Assembly (NCBI GenBank): GCA_002470465.1
Contig: DKMD01000014.1
Location: 62,001 to 126,000 of the forward strand
Length of the DNA stretch: 64,000 nucleotides
Direction of reading: 5' to 3'
Source: Pluralibacter sp. UBA7423
GTDB taxonomy: Bacteria; Pseudomonadota; Gammaproteobacteria; Enterobacterales; Enterobacteriaceae
In this document: positions 49,387 through 59,103 of the stretch, piece by piece
Numbering within the stretch: the first letter of the stretch is position 1
Layout: every line of letters begins with the position of its first letter
The notes under the pieces: model-generated
What the model was told of the DNA's origin: nothing
What the model saw: only the letters and a program-made list of their open reading frames with translations
Databases searched by the model: none
Position numbers and translations under genes: made by a program

Positions 49387-51468
49387 ATGAAGGGCCGTCT
49401 GCTGGATGCTGTGCCGCTAAGTGCGCTCACGGGCGTTGGCGCGGCGCAGACCAGCAAACTGGCTAAAATCGGCCTGCATAACGTGCAGGATTTGCTGCTA
49501 CACCTGCCGCTGCGCTACGAAGACCGAACCCATCTCTACCCAATCAACGACCTTCTGCCCGGCATTTACGCCACCGTGGAAGGCGAAGTCCTGAACTGCA
49601 ATATCACCTTCGGTGGCCGCCGGATGATGACGTGCCAGATTAGTGATGGCACAGGCATCCTCACCATGCGCTTCTTTAACTTCAATGCGGCGATGAAAAG
49701 CAGCCTCGCTACGGGCCGACGCGTGCTGGCCTATGGTGAAGCTAAACGCGGGAAGTATGGCGCGGAAATGATCCACCCGGAATATCGGGTTCAGGGTGAC
49801 ATGAGCGAGCCAGAGTTACAGGAAACGCTGACGCCCGTCTACCCGACGACCGAAGGCGTGCGTCAGGCCACGTTGCGCAAACTGACCGATCAGGCGCTCG
49901 ATTTGCTCGACACCTGCGCTATCTCCGAATTGTTACCCCCTGAACTGGCACAAGGGCTGATGAGCCTGCCGGAAGCCCTGCGTACCTTGCACCGCCCACC
50001 GCCAACGTTACAGCTTGCGGATTTAGACAGCGGTCAGCACCCGGCGCAGCGCCGCCTGATAATGGAAGAGTTGTTAGCACACAATCTCAGCATGCTTGCC
50101 CTGCGTGCAGGTGCTCAGCGCTATCATGCTGAGCCGCTGGGTGCGAAAGATGAACTGAAAAACGGCTTGCTTGCGGCACTGCCGTTCAAGCCTACGGGTG
50201 CACAGGCACGCGTGGTGGCTGAAATCGAAAAAGACATGGCAAAGGACATTCCGATGATGCGCCTGGTTCAGGGCGACGTGGGTTCCGGGAAAACGCTGGT
50301 CGCAGCCCTTGCCGCTTTGCGCGCCATTGCGCACGGTAAGCAGGTCGGGCTGATGGCTCCGACGGAACTGCTGGCCGAACAGCATGCCAATAACTTCCGC
50401 AGCTGGTTTGCGCCGCTTGGCATTGAAGTGGGCTGGCTTGCCGGGAAGCAGAAAGGAAAAGCGCGCCAGGCCCAGCAGGAGGCCATCGCCAGCGGTCAGG
50501 TACAGATGGTGGTTGGTACGCACGCCATTTTCCAGGAACAGGTACAGTTTAACGGCCTGGCGCTGGTCATCATCGACGAACAGCACCGCTTCGGCGTCCA
50601 TCAGCGCCTGGCGCTGTGGGAAAAAGGACAGCAGCAGGGCTTCCATCCGCACCAGCTGATCATGACCGCCACGCCCATCCCCCGCACGCTGGCAATGACC
50701 GCGTATGCCGATCTCGACACGTCCGTTATCGACGAACTGCCGCCGGGAAGAACGCCGGTTACGACAGTGGCCATTGGCGATACGCGGCGTCACGAAATTA
50801 TCGATCGCGTGCGTAACGCCTGCACGCATGAAGGCCGCCAGGCATACTGGGTATGTACGCTGATTGAAGAGTCGGAATTACTGGAAGCGCAGGCGGCAGA
50901 AGCCACCTGGGAAGAGCTGAAAATCGCCTTGCCGGAGCTGAATATCGGCCTCGTTCACGGTCGAATGAAGCCCGCCGAGAAGCAGGCAGTCATGCAGGCG
51001 TTTAAGCAGGGGGAACTGCATTTGCTTATCGCGACGACGGTGATTGAAGTGGGCGTGGACGTACCCAACGCCAGCCTGATGATCATCGAAAACCCGGAGC
51101 GTCTGGGTCTGGCGCAGCTACATCAGCTGCGCGGGCGCGTTGGGCGCGGGGCCGTTGCTTCCCACTGTGTACTACTCTATAAAGCACCGCTGTCGAAAAC
51201 GGCACAAAAGCGCCTGCAGGTGCTTCGTGACAGCAATGACGGCTTTGTGATTGCGCAAAAGGATCTGGAAATTCGTGGTCCCGGCGAACTCCTTGGAACC
51301 CGCCAGACGGGGGCGGCGGAATTTAAGGTCGCGGATTTGCTGCGCGATCAGGCGATGATCCCGGACGTTCAGCGCATAGCCCGCCATATTCACGAAAAAT
51401 ACCCGCAGCAGGCGCAGGCGCTTATCGAGCGCTGGATGCCGGAAACCGAACGTTATTCCAACGCGTAG
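49387..51468 (+). CDS. recG: ATP-dependent DNA helicase RecG
   Basis: RecG reverses stalled forks and processes branched DNA. The 693-residue protein has an N-terminal wedge/OB domain (about residues 50-150), then the superfamily 2 motor with Walker A GDVGSGKTLVA, DEQHRFGVHQR (DExH-type box), TATPIPRTL and the C-terminal QLRGRVGRG. It ends the spoT operon. In E. coli the next gene is gltS on the other strand, but here glpX follows at once, so the sequence just after the stop is a rearrangement junction. Confidence 0.97.
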   Translation: MKGRLLDAVPLSALTGVGAAQTSKLAKIGLHNVQDLLLHLPLRYEDRTHLYPINDLLPGIYATVEGEVLNCNITFGGRRMMTCQISDGTGILTMRFFNFNAAMKSSLATGRRVLAYGEAKRGKYGAEMIHPEYRVQGDMSEPELQETLTPVYPTTEGVRQATLRKLTDQALDLLDTCAISELLPPELAQGLMSLPEALRTLHRPPPTLQLADLDSGQHPAQRRLIMEELLAHNLSMLALRAGAQRYHAEPLGAKDELKNGLLAALPFKPTGAQARVVAEIEKDMAKDIPMMRLVQGDVGSGKTLVAALAALRAIAHGKQVGLMAPTELLAEQHANNFRSWFAPLGIEVGWLAGKQKGKARQAQQEAIASGQVQMVVGTHAIFQEQVQFNGLALVIIDEQHRFGVHQRLALWEKGQQQGFHPHQLIMTATPIPRTLAMTAYADLDTSVIDELPPGRTPVTTVAIGDTRRHEIIDRVRNACTHEGRQAYWVCTLIEESELLEAQAAEATWEELKIALPELNIGLVHGRMKPAEKQAVMQAFKQGELHLLIATTVIEVGVDVPNASLMIIENPERLGLAQLHQLRGRVGRGAVASHCVLLYKAPLSKTAQKRLQVLRDSNDGFVIAQKDLEIRGPGELLGTRQTGAAEFKVADLLRDQAMIPDVQRIARHIHEKYPQQAQALIERWMPETERYSNA

Positions 51469-51511
51469 CCCTGCGGCTGCGCGCAATTTTATCTTCCACA
51501 ATGAGTACGTT

Positions 51512-52522
51512 ATGAGACGAGAACTTGCCATCGAATTTTCGCGTGTGACCGAGGCCGCAGCGCTTGCGGGTTACAAATGGCTGGGCCGTGGTGACAAAAA
51601 CACCGCCGACGGCGCTGCGGTAAACGCGATGCGCATCATGCTGAACAAGGTCAATATCGACGGTACCATCGTCATTGGCGAAGGCGAAATTGATGAAGCA
51701 CCGATGTTGTTTATCGGCGAGCAGGTTGGCACCGGCAATGGTGATGCGGTGGATATCGCAGTGGATCCCATTGAAGGCACCCGCATGACGGCAATGGGCC
51801 AGGCGAATGCGCTGGCCGTGCTGGCGGTGGGTGACAAAGGCTGCTTCCTGAACGCGCCGGATATGTATATGGAAAAGCTGATTGTTGGTCCAGGCGCGAA
51901 AGGCGCTATCGACCTGAATTTGCCGCTGGAAGAGAACCTGCGCAACGTCGCTAAGGCGCTGAACAAGCCTCTGACTGAGCTTACCGTCACCATTCTTGCT
52001 AAACCGCGCCACGATCGGGTCATTGCCGATATGCAAAAGCTTGGCGTGCGCGTCTTCGCTATTCCTGATGGCGACGTGGCGGCCTCTATTCTCACCTGTA
52101 TGCCGGACAGCGAAGTGGACGTACTTTATGGCATCGGCGGCGCGCCGGAAGGCGTTGTTTCCGCTGCGGTTATCCGCGCGCTGGATGGCGATATGCAAGG
52201 GCGTCTGCTGGCGCGCCATGATGTCAAAGGCGATACGCCGGAGAACCGTCGCATTGGTGAGAATGAGCTTGAGCGCTGTGCGGCGATGGGCATCGAAGCC
52301 GGGAAAGTGCTGCGGCTGGATGAAATGGCGAAGAGCGATAACGTGATTTTCTCCGCCACCGGGATCACCAAAGGCGATCTGCTTGACGGCATTACCCGCA
52401 AAGGCAATATCGCCACCACTGAAACCCTGATGATTCGCGGTAAGTCACGTACCATTCGCCGGATTCAGTCCATTCATTATCTGGACCGTAAAGACCCGGA
52501 AATTCAGCGCCACATCCTGTAA
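51512..52522 (+). CDS. glpX: Class II fructose-1,6-bisphosphatase
   Basis: GlpX dephosphorylates fructose-1,6-bisphosphate in gluconeogenesis. The 336-residue protein aligns along its whole length with E. coli GlpX, including IVIGEGEIDEAPML, VDPIEGTRMTAMGQANAL and YGIGGAPEGVVSAAVIRALD. In E. coli it is the third gene of glpFKX. Here it stands 43 bp after recG without a visible terminator between them, so it is probably transcribed at least partly from the spoT operon. Its other neighbour, fpr, is as in E. coli. Confidence 0.96.
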   Translation: MRRELAIEFSRVTEAAALAGYKWLGRGDKNTADGAAVNAMRIMLNKVNIDGTIVIGEGEIDEAPMLFIGEQVGTGNGDAVDIAVDPIEGTRMTAMGQANALAVLAVGDKGCFLNAPDMYMEKLIVGPGAKGAIDLNLPLEENLRNVAKALNKPLTELTVTILAKPRHDRVIADMQKLGVRVFAIPDGDVAASILTCMPDSEVDVLYGIGGAPEGVVSAAVIRALDGDMQGRLLARHDVKGDTPENRRIGENELERCAAMGIEAGKVLRLDEMAKSDNVIFSATGITKGDLLDGITRKGNIATTETLMIRGKSRTIRRIQSIHYLDRKDPEIQRHIL

Positions 52523-52541
52523 ATCATTTGTCCGCAAGAGC

Positions 52542-52566
52542 TTTCCAGCCGGTTAAGGGCTGGAAA
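52542..52566 (+). terminator. Probable terminator after glpX
   Basis: TTTCCAGCC pairs with GGCTGGAAA around a ggttaag loop, followed by the pyrimidine-rich tcttcttct. The T run is imperfect, so termination may be partial. Confidence 0.6.
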
Positions 52567-52618
52567 TCTTCTTCTCGCCTGGCGAAGATAGGCACATCAA
52601 CGCAGCGAGGAGAAGATC

Positions 52619-53365
52619 ATGGCGGATTGGGTTACAGGTAAAGTTACCAAAGTCGAGTACTGGACGGATGCCCTGTTCAGCCTCACCGTGCATGCCCCTG
52701 TTCATCCTTTTACGGCTGGCCAGTTCACCAAGCTTGGGCTGGAAATCGACGGCGAGCGCGTCCAGCGCGCCTATTCTTACGTCAATGCGCCGAATAATCC
52801 CGATCTTGAGTTTTACCTGGTCACCGTCCCTGAAGGCAAACTGAGCCCGCGCCTTGCGGCGCTGAAGCCGGGTGACGAGGTGCAGGTGGTCAGCGAAGCT
52901 GCCGGCTTCTTCGTTCTGGACGAAGTGCCGGACTGCGAGACGCTCTGGATGCTGGCAACCGGTACCGCGCTTGGGCCGTATCTGTCGATTTTGCAGGAAG
53001 GTAAAGATCTGGCGCGCTTTAAAAACCTCGTGCTGGTTCACGCCGTGCGTTACGCCGCCGATTTAAGCTACCTGCCGCTGATGCTGGAGCTGCAAAAGCG
53101 CTACGAAGGGAAACTGAGGATTCAAACCGTCGTGAGCCGCGAAAGTGTACCAGGTTCGCTGACGGGCCGCGTGCCAGCGCTGATTGAAAGCGGGGAACTG
53201 GAAGCGGCAGCCGGTCTGACGATGACCACGGAAAACAGTCATGTGATGCTGTGTGGCAACCCGCAGATGGTACGTGATACGCAGCAGTTACTGAAAGATT
53301 CCCGGCAGATGACCAAACATTTGCGCCGCCGACCGGGCCATATGACCGCTGAACACTACTGGTGA
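52619..53365 (+). CDS. fpr: Ferredoxin/flavodoxin-NADP+ reductase
   Basis: Fpr passes electrons from NADPH to flavodoxin and ferredoxin and belongs to the oxidative-stress response in E. coli. The 248-residue protein has the FAD-binding motif RAYSYVNAPNNPDLEFYLV, the NADPH-binding MLATGTALGPYLSIL and the C-terminal tail ending GHMTAEHYW, whose last Trp stacks on the flavin. A strong ribosome-binding site (GAGGAGAAG) precedes the ATG. Its stop abuts the convergent yiiR. Confidence 0.96.
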   Translation: MADWVTGKVTKVEYWTDALFSLTVHAPVHPFTAGQFTKLGLEIDGERVQRAYSYVNAPNNPDLEFYLVTVPEGKLSPRLAALKPGDEVQVVSEAAGFFVLDEVPDCETLWMLATGTALGPYLSILQEGKDLARFKNLVLVHAVRYAADLSYLPLMLELQKRYEGKLRIQTVVSRESVPGSLTGRVPALIESGELEAAAGLTMTTENSHVMLCGNPQMVRDTQQLLKDSRQMTKHLRRRPGHMTAEHYW

Positions 53366-53785
53366 TCAGCGGTATTTGACATCCAGCGTCTCTTTGCCGT
53401 ACTTGTTTTCTCCCTGGGTGCCAACGAACGCGCCCAGGTCAATCAGCATCATGACCATGATAATTGTCGGGAGCAGCCGCCCGACGGCCCACGACCAGAC
53501 GCCCGGCAGAACGGACCAGTTTCCGGCCAGCAGCATCCACGCCAGAATCATTAGCAGCGCCCAAATGCCCGAGCGGCCCCGGTCGTGCAGGCGTTTTACG
53601 GTCACGGCCGCCGTGGGCCAGAGCAGGCACACCAGCGCAAAGGCAGCGGTTTGCAGATTCAGCCAGCCGTTTCCTGCCAGGGTAAACAGCACAATCATCG
53701 CCAGTACCCAAATGCCCATCCACATCCAGAAGTCGCGGCGCCCGATGCGCCCGTTAATTGAAAATAACCATTGCTGCAGAGTCAT
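53366..53785 (-). CDS. yiiR: DUF805 inner-membrane protein YiiR
   Basis: The 139-residue protein has the DUF805 start MTLQQWLFSINGRIGRRDFW and four hydrophobic segments; the motif AVTVKRLHDRGRSG lies between the second and third. Family function is unknown. It is slightly shorter than the E. coli protein. The gene is convergent with fpr with no base between the two stop codons, and divergent from yiiQ. Confidence 0.9.
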   Translation of the reverse strand: MTLQQWLFSINGRIGRRDFWMWMGIWVLAMIVLFTLAGNGWLNLQTAAFALVCLLWPTAAVTVKRLHDRGRSGIWALLMILAWMLLAGNWSVLPGVWSWAVGRLLPTIIMVMMLIDLGAFVGTQGENKYGKETLDVKYR

Positions 53786-53900
53786 GGAACATTCCTAATT
53801 GTCATCATGTCGCGTAGTTTACCCTGAAGTGGTCTCTTTTTGACAAGCGGGGCGGTTTACCGTTTTAATCGTCGTCGTATAACAATCTTAGGTAACAGAC

Positions 53901-54500
53901 ATGACAAAATGGCTGATGGTGTGTTTTCTTGGGCTGACTGTGCTTGTGGTCAGCCCATTTGTGCTTTCGGCTGAAACCACAGACGCCACCACCGCGCCTT
54001 ATTTGCTGACAGGCTCGCCAACGTTTGATCTCTCCATCAGCCAGTTCCGCGAGAAATTTAACGCCGACAATCCCACGCTGCCGCTGAACGAATTTCGCTC
54101 CATCACCACCAACCGCGATCAGCTGACGCTGACCCGCGCCGCCAGCAAAATCAATGAAAACCTTTACGCTTCCACCGCGCTTGAGCGTGGCACGCTGAAA
54201 ATCAAATCAATGCAGATAACCTGGCTGCCCATTCAGGGGCCGGAGCAGAAGGCCGCCAAAGCGAAGGCGCAGGAGTATATGAGCGCAGTTCTGCGGGTGT
54301 TTACCCCGGCCATTACCAAAGCGCAGAGCCTGCAGAAACTGCAAAAGCTGCTGGTGGCGGGTAAGAGCAAAAGCTATTACACCGTCAGTGAGGGTGCACT
54401 GCGCTATGTGGTGGCAGATAACGGTGAAAAGGGGCTGACCTTCGCTGTTGAACCGATTAAGCTGGCGCTATCTGAGACGCTGGAAAACAACAATAAATGA
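53901..54500 (+). CDS. yiiQ: DUF1454 family periplasmic protein YiiQ
   Basis: The 199-residue protein has a clear signal peptide (MTKWLMVCFLGLTVLVVSPF, cleavage likely after VLSAE). The mature part contains FDLSISQFREKFN and LYASTALERGTLKIKSMQ, the DUF1454 pattern. Function is unknown. It lies upstream of tpiA in the E. coli order. Confidence 0.9.
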   Translation: MTKWLMVCFLGLTVLVVSPFVLSAETTDATTAPYLLTGSPTFDLSISQFREKFNADNPTLPLNEFRSITTNRDQLTLTRAASKINENLYASTALERGTLKIKSMQITWLPIQGPEQKAAKAKAQEYMSAVLRVFTPAITKAQSLQKLQKLLVAGKSKSYYTVSEGALRYVVADNGEKGLTFAVEPIKLALSETLENNNK

Positions 54501-54611
54501 CAAAAAGCAAAGCCTTTCCAGCGCCGAATCTCTATACTGTTTCACAGACCATGCCGCGCCTTACGGGCGGCCATCTTCCTTTATTCGCTTTTCAAAGCGT
54601 GGAGAATTCAA

Positions 54612-55379
54612 ATGCGACATCCTTTAGTGATGGGTAACTGGAAACTGAACGGCAGCCGCCATATGGTAAACGAGCTGGTTGCGAACCTGCGTAAAGAGCT
54701 GACCGGCGTGACCGGCTGCGACGTAGCTATTGCCCCACCAGAAATGTACATCGACCTGGCAAAACAGGCCGCTGGCGGCAGCCACATCAACCTGGGCGCG
54801 CAGAACGTTGACCTGAACCTGTCCGGCGCATTCACCGGTGAAACCTCCGCAGAAATGCTCAAAGATATTGGCGCGAAATACATCATCATCGGCCACTCTG
54901 AGCGTCGTACCTATCACAAAGAATCCGACGAGCTGATCGCCAAAAAATTCGCCGTGCTGAAAGAGCAGGGCCTGATCCCGGTTCTGTGCATCGGTGAAAC
55001 CGAAGCAGAAAACGAAGCGGGCAAAACTGAAGAAGTTTGCGCACGTCAGATCGATGCCGTTCTGAAAACCCAGGGCGCAGCCGCTTTTGAAGGCGTGGTT
55101 ATCGCTTACGAACCAGTTTGGGCGATCGGTACCGGCAAATCTGCGACCCCAGCGCAGGCTCAGGCCGTTCACAAATTCATCCGTGAGCACATTGCTAAAG
55201 CCGACGCGAAAGTGGCTGAGCAGGTTATCATTCAGTACGGCGGTTCCGTGAACGCAGCTAACGCCGCTGAACTGTTCACCCAGCCGGACATCGATGGCGC
55301 GCTGGTTGGCGGTGCTTCCCTGAAAGCAGACGCTTTCGCGGTGATCGTGAAAGCAGCAGAAGCCGCTAAACAGGCTTAA
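54612..55379 (+). CDS. tpiA: Triosephosphate isomerase
   Basis: TpiA interconverts dihydroxyacetone phosphate and glyceraldehyde-3-phosphate. The 255-residue barrel has [12 protein letters not shown] (catalytic Lys), [13 protein letters not shown] (catalytic His) and [20 protein letters not shown] (catalytic Glu and loop 6). Codon use is strongly biased, as expected for a highly expressed gene. A strong terminator follows. Confidence 0.98.
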   Translation: MRHPLVMGNWKLNGSRHMVNELVANLRKELTGVTGCDVAIAPPEMYIDLAKQAAGGSHINLGAQNVDLNLSGAFTGETSAEMLKDIGAKYIIIGHSERRTYHKESDELIAKKFAVLKEQGLIPVLCIGETEAENEAGKTEEVCARQIDAVLKTQGAAAFEGVVIAYEPVWAIGTGKSATPAQAQAVHKFIREHIAKADAKVAEQVIIQYGGSVNAANAAELFTQPDIDGALVGGASLKADAFAVIVKAAEAAKQA

Positions 55380-55397
55380 TTTCCCGCCATGCGAATA

Positions 55398-55432
55398 AAA
55401 CCCGGACAGCGCCTGCGCTTCCGGGTTTTTTT
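55398..55432. terminator. Strong intrinsic terminator after tpiA
   Basis: AAACCCGG pairs with CCGGGTTT, and an inner agcgc/gcgct pair extends the stem, followed by a run of T. The stop codon of the convergent permease gene lies at its right edge. Confidence 0.9.
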
Positions 55433-56735
55433 ATAGTTTCCCCAGCACCTGATACCACGCATAATCCAGCGGCACCAGCAGTAGATAGCTCGCCACCGCC
55501 AGCGTCAGACACAGCAGCATTCCGGCCCTGGCCGGCACTTTTCCCAACGCCATCGCGACCACAATCGGCGACGCCTGATAGGGCAACAGCGGCGTGGAGT
55601 ACCCCAACACCTGAATCATGATGACGCTGAGCAGAGGAAAGCCCGTCGCATCGGCAAAGCTTTGCGCAAAGGTGGTGTAGAGCGCCGGTACGCCGTTGGC
55701 GGTCATAATGAAGTTCAGCGCGGTAGTGATGCCGGTCAGCGCCAGGAAACTGGTAAACGGGCGTTGTGCATCGAGCGGCATCACCTGCAACAGCGCCTTA
55801 CCGACTGCACCACCAATGCCGGTTTGCGTCACGGTGATGGCGAGTCCCAGGATGCCCGCCACGTAAATACAGGTTCGGATATTCACACCCGCTGCAAACT
55901 CTTCACCGCTGATGAAGCCCACCCGTGGCAGAAGCGTTACGCAGGCCGCCGCTAAGCCCGTCCACGCCGGGCCAATGCCGTGCCAGCTTTCGCTAACCCA
56001 TAGCCCCAGCACGACGGCCAACAGCCACGACAGGCGCTTCTCTGCCGCGCTCATCGGCGCTGGTGGAGTGACATCGCCCGGAGGATGTGGTTTACCGGGG
56101 AACAGCCAGCAAATCAGCGCCACCAGCAGCGCGCCTTTCAGCCAGCCAAGTACCGGCGTGTGCAGCAGCAGATAAGGCAGATAGTTCAGATGAATGCCAT
56201 ATGCGCCCTCTGCCGCGCCGCTCATCACCAGGTTTGGAACGTTGGCCGGTAAAATGGTGGCGGAGAGCTGAAAGGTGCCGAATCCCACGGCCAGCGCCAG
56301 GCCATACCAGGCGCGACTTCCTTCCGCTATACCTGCTCGTGATGCCATCGCCGCCACAATCGGCATCAGTAACGCAATGCGTCCCATGTTCGAGGGCATT
56401 ACGAACGCCAGCGCATAGCTGAGCAGCACCACGCTTGCCACCATGTGAAACCATGAATCCGTTAGCTTCGCCGAAAGCGCGCGCGCAGCGCGGTCGGCAA
56501 GGCCCGTTTTGCGGATGGCGATGCCGAGTACAAATCCGCTGAACACCAGCCAGAATGCCGAAGAGGCGAAGCCGCCAAAGATAACGTCCGGTGGGGCGAT
56601 TTTGGCCGCCATCGCCACGGTAAAAAACAGCAATGCGGTGATGAATTCTGGCAGAAGCGACGTTGCCCAGAGCACGATCGTGACGCCAACAATCAGCGAA
56701 GGTAGAAAAAGCGGGTGGGATAGCCAGAGCGACAT
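55431..56735 (-). CDS. DASS/SLC13-type anion permease
   Basis: The 434-residue protein has about eleven to twelve membrane segments and the features of the divalent-anion:sodium symporter family: VVLLSYALAFVMPSNMGRIALL and a later NFIMTANGVPALYTTFA, the two re-entrant substrate-site loops. It may carry a dicarboxylate or similar anion; the substrate cannot be read. The gene lies between tpiA and cdh, which are adjacent in E. coli K-12, so it is an addition in this lineage. GC content matches the backbone, so it is not recent foreign DNA. Confidence 0.85.
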   Translation of the reverse strand: MSLWLSHPLFLPSLIVGVTIVLWATSLLPEFITALLFFTVAMAAKIAPPDVIFGGFASSAFWLVFSGFVLGIAIRKTGLADRAARALSAKLTDSWFHMVASVVLLSYALAFVMPSNMGRIALLMPIVAAMASRAGIAEGSRAWYGLALAVGFGTFQLSATILPANVPNLVMSGAAEGAYGIHLNYLPYLLLHTPVLGWLKGALLVALICWLFPGKPHPPGDVTPPAPMSAAEKRLSWLLAVVLGLWVSESWHGIGPAWTGLAAACVTLLPRVGFISGEEFAAGVNIRTCIYVAGILGLAITVTQTGIGGAVGKALLQVMPLDAQRPFTSFLALTGITTALNFIMTANGVPALYTTFAQSFADATGFPLLSVIMIQVLGYSTPLLPYQASPIVVAMALGKVPARAGMLLCLTLAVASYLLLVPLDYAWYQVLGKL

Positions 56736-56808
56736 ACCTGTCTCCTGTCGTTTTTTTCAGCAAGTCTACGACGACAGGAGAGAGAGGTAAACGCCAGAAA
56801 TGAGGGGG

Positions 56809-57558
56809 TTATTGCAGAATCGTGCAGCGATGATCCTGAATTTCCTCCGCAGAGGCGCGGTTTAAGGTCAGCAGATTGCGTTCCGTTGCCAGCAGGACGA
56901 ACGTACCGTCATTCTGCTGCGCCATAGCCAGCGCGAAGCGGCCCATATGGTCGCGGGCTTCCGGTACTTCTTCGGCCAGCATCAGGAACGGACTTTTCTG
57001 CGCCAGCTCGTTTTCCGTCACGCGGCGGGCAAGATAGCGGTGATTACGCAGCCCGTCGGGTAGCGGCAGCCAGCGACTGCTGATCGAGGCCATGCTGGCA
57101 TTAAGCTGTTCACGTACGTCCGGGCGCAGGCAAGAAATATGAATATGAAAATGATTCTGCGTACGGCCGGTGCGGGAATTTAGGGTCAGCGATACCGCTG
57201 AATCGGGCACAGGTGAACCGTGGCGCGAGCTCATCACCTGCCGGTTCTGCCAGGCCTGCCAGAAGAAGTTAGGCGTATGCGGGTTCAGCAGCAGCGGACT
57301 TTCAGTGCCGTTAATACGATAAGTCGGCATTAGCAGGTATTGCAGCGGGCCGTTGCGGTCTTTAAACAGGACATAGCCGCCCTGCAGATTAACTGCTTCG
57401 CACGGCGCGGGGGACTGATTCTGCTGCTGGTTCGGCACGCACTGGTCAATAACAAAATGGCGCAACGCATTGGGATTGCCCGAATGCAGCCAGTACCAGC
57501 CTCCGGCAGCCGCTACCACGATAATGATTGTCAGAGTCAGATACTTGATGCGCTTCAT
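56809..57558 (-). CDS. cdh: CDP-diacylglycerol pyrophosphatase
   Basis: Cdh hydrolyses CDP-diacylglycerol to phosphatidate and CMP at the inner membrane. The 249-residue protein has one N-terminal membrane anchor (residues 6-25), and [17 protein letters not shown] with the H-x-H-x-H pattern of the HIT-like superfamily active site. It matches the E. coli protein in size. It is transcribed toward the DASS permease and away from sbp's 3' end. Confidence 0.94.
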   Translation of the reverse strand: MKRIKYLTLTIIIVVAAAGGWYWLHSGNPNALRHFVIDQCVPNQQQNQSPAPCEAVNLQGGYVLFKDRNGPLQYLLMPTYRINGTESPLLLNPHTPNFFWQAWQNRQVMSSRHGSPVPDSAVSLTLNSRTGRTQNHFHIHISCLRPDVREQLNASMASISSRWLPLPDGLRNHRYLARRVTENELAQKSPFLMLAEEVPEARDHMGRFALAMAQQNDGTFVLLATERNLLTLNRASAEEIQDHRCTILQ

Positions 57559-57611
57559 TTTCGTTCCCTGTGAATGTTCGTGAGCGAAAGGTTAACGCAA
57601 AATGATGACCA

Positions 57612-57637
57612 AATAAAAACGGCCCCGCAGGGCCGAT
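57612..57637 (-). terminator. Intrinsic terminator after sbp
   Basis: On the reverse strand CGGCCC and GGGCCG pair around a tgcg loop and are followed by TTTTTATTT. It separates sbp from cdh. Confidence 0.85.
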
Positions 57638-57650
57638 TTTATTAACGTGA

Positions 57651-58640
57651 TTATCGCTGACTAATCTGATCGAAGGTGCCGCCGTTAGAGAAGTGCTCTT
57701 TCTGCGCTTTCGTCCAGCCGCCAAACTCCTGATCGATAGTGAACAGCTTCAGCTTCGGGAATTCGCTTTCGTATTTCTTCGCCACTTCTGCATCCCGCGG
57801 GCGGTAGTAGTTTTTCGCCACGATATCCTGGCCCTGTGGCGAATAGAGATACTTCAGATAGGCTTCTGCGACGGTGCGGGTGCCTTTCTTATCAACGACT
57901 TTGTCCACCACGGAAACGGTCGGTTCGGCCAGAATCGATTCGCTTGGGGTGACGATTTCAAACTTGTCTTTGCCCAGCTCGTTGGTGGCCAGCAGCGCTT
58001 CGTTTTCCCAGGCAATCAGCACGTCACCAATCCCGCGCTCCACGAAGGTATTGGTAGAGCCACGAGCGCCGGAATCCAGCACTTCGACGTTTTTATACAG
58101 AGCCTTCACGAAATCCTGTGCTTTAGCCTGATCGTTGTTGTTGTGATGCAGAGCGTAACCCCATGCCGCCAGATAGTTCCAGCGCGCGCCGCCGGAGCTT
58201 TTCGGATTCGGGGTGATCACCGACACGCCTGGTTTAACCAGATCGTTCCAGTCATGAATTTGTTTCGGATTGCCTTTGCGCACCAGGAATACGATGGTTG
58301 ATGTGTACGGCGCGGAGTTATCCGGCAGGCGCTTGAGCCAGTCTTTATTAATGCGGCCACGTTCGGCGATGGCGTCTACGTCGTAGGCCAGCGCCAGCGT
58401 CACCACGTCGGCTTCGATACCGTTGATCACTGACGTGGCCTGCTTGCCGGAGCCGCCGTGCGACTGGCGGATGACGACATTGTCGCCGGTTTGCTGTTTC
58501 CAGTAGGCGCTGAAGGCCTTGTTATAGTTGTCATACAGTTCACGAGTGGGATCGTACGACACGTTAAGTAACTGAATATCTTTTGCCAGAACGCCGGCGG
58601 ATGCCAGCAGAAGCGTTAACCCCAGGCCAAACTTGTTCAT
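57651..58640 (-). CDS. sbp: Periplasmic sulfate-binding protein
   Basis: Sbp delivers sulfate (and thiosulfate) to the CysTWA ABC importer. The 329-residue protein has a signal peptide ([19 protein letters not shown]), [33 protein letters not shown] and [17 protein letters not shown], the anion-binding loops. The E. coli neighbour pfkA is not present upstream; a 0.7-kb regulatory region of a capsule-type operon is there instead. Confidence 0.96.
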   Translation of the reverse strand: MNKFGLGLTLLLASAGVLAKDIQLLNVSYDPTRELYDNYNKAFSAYWKQQTGDNVVIRQSHGGSGKQATSVINGIEADVVTLALAYDVDAIAERGRINKDWLKRLPDNSAPYTSTIVFLVRKGNPKQIHDWNDLVKPGVSVITPNPKSSGGARWNYLAAWGYALHHNNNDQAKAQDFVKALYKNVEVLDSGARGSTNTFVERGIGDVLIAWENEALLATNELGKDKFEIVTPSESILAEPTVSVVDKVVDKKGTRTVAEAYLKYLYSPQGQDIVAKNYYRPRDAEVAKKYESEFPKLKLFTIDQEFGGWTKAQKEHFSNGGTFDQISQR

Positions 58641-59000
58641 CGACCGCTCTCTTTTTTGTGGTGGTGTGATGCTGGTAGCCTGCCAGAAACCAAATCAATG
58701 ATTAAAGAATAAAAAAAGATTGGTTATAACCATATGCAATAACACTCCTGCTGTTTCCCCCGGAGATAAAGTTGAGAGAGGGCTGTGGTTGCCAGTTCTT
58801 CTTCAGAAAACTTTATATGTGATCGGACAGGCAGGGAAATTTCTTATTTTCAAGCCGTGCAATCATTCATGAAAGTTCGCAATGCATATCTCATGGTGAG
58901 TGGAAAAAACTTTTTTGAAAATAAAAGAGAATGAACGATCTGTGCTGTTTTTATTTTATCATTACTGATGAATATGACCCTTTCATCCTGCCTGTATTTT

Positions 59001-59014
59001 TAGGAAAATTCATA
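59001..59014. promoter_or_regulatory. RcsAB-like box 1
   Basis: TAGGAAAATTCATA matches the RcsAB box consensus TAAGAATATTCCTA in 11 of 14 positions. It lies in repeat unit 1, about 360 bp upstream of wza. Confidence 0.45.
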
Positions 59015-59089
59015 TGAACTCGTTAAATTTCAGATCGAATGATGAAATTTCTTATTACCCTTTCATCATATAACCCTCCCCTTTTAATT

Positions 59090-59103
59090 TAGGAATATTC
59101 ATG
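59090..59103. promoter_or_regulatory. RcsAB-like box 2
   Basis: TAGGAATATTCATG matches the RcsAB consensus TAAGAATATTCCTA in 11 of 14 positions, including the full GAATATTC centre. It lies in repeat unit 2, about 270 bp upstream of wza, where Rcs-controlled capsule promoters usually have it. Confidence 0.55.
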
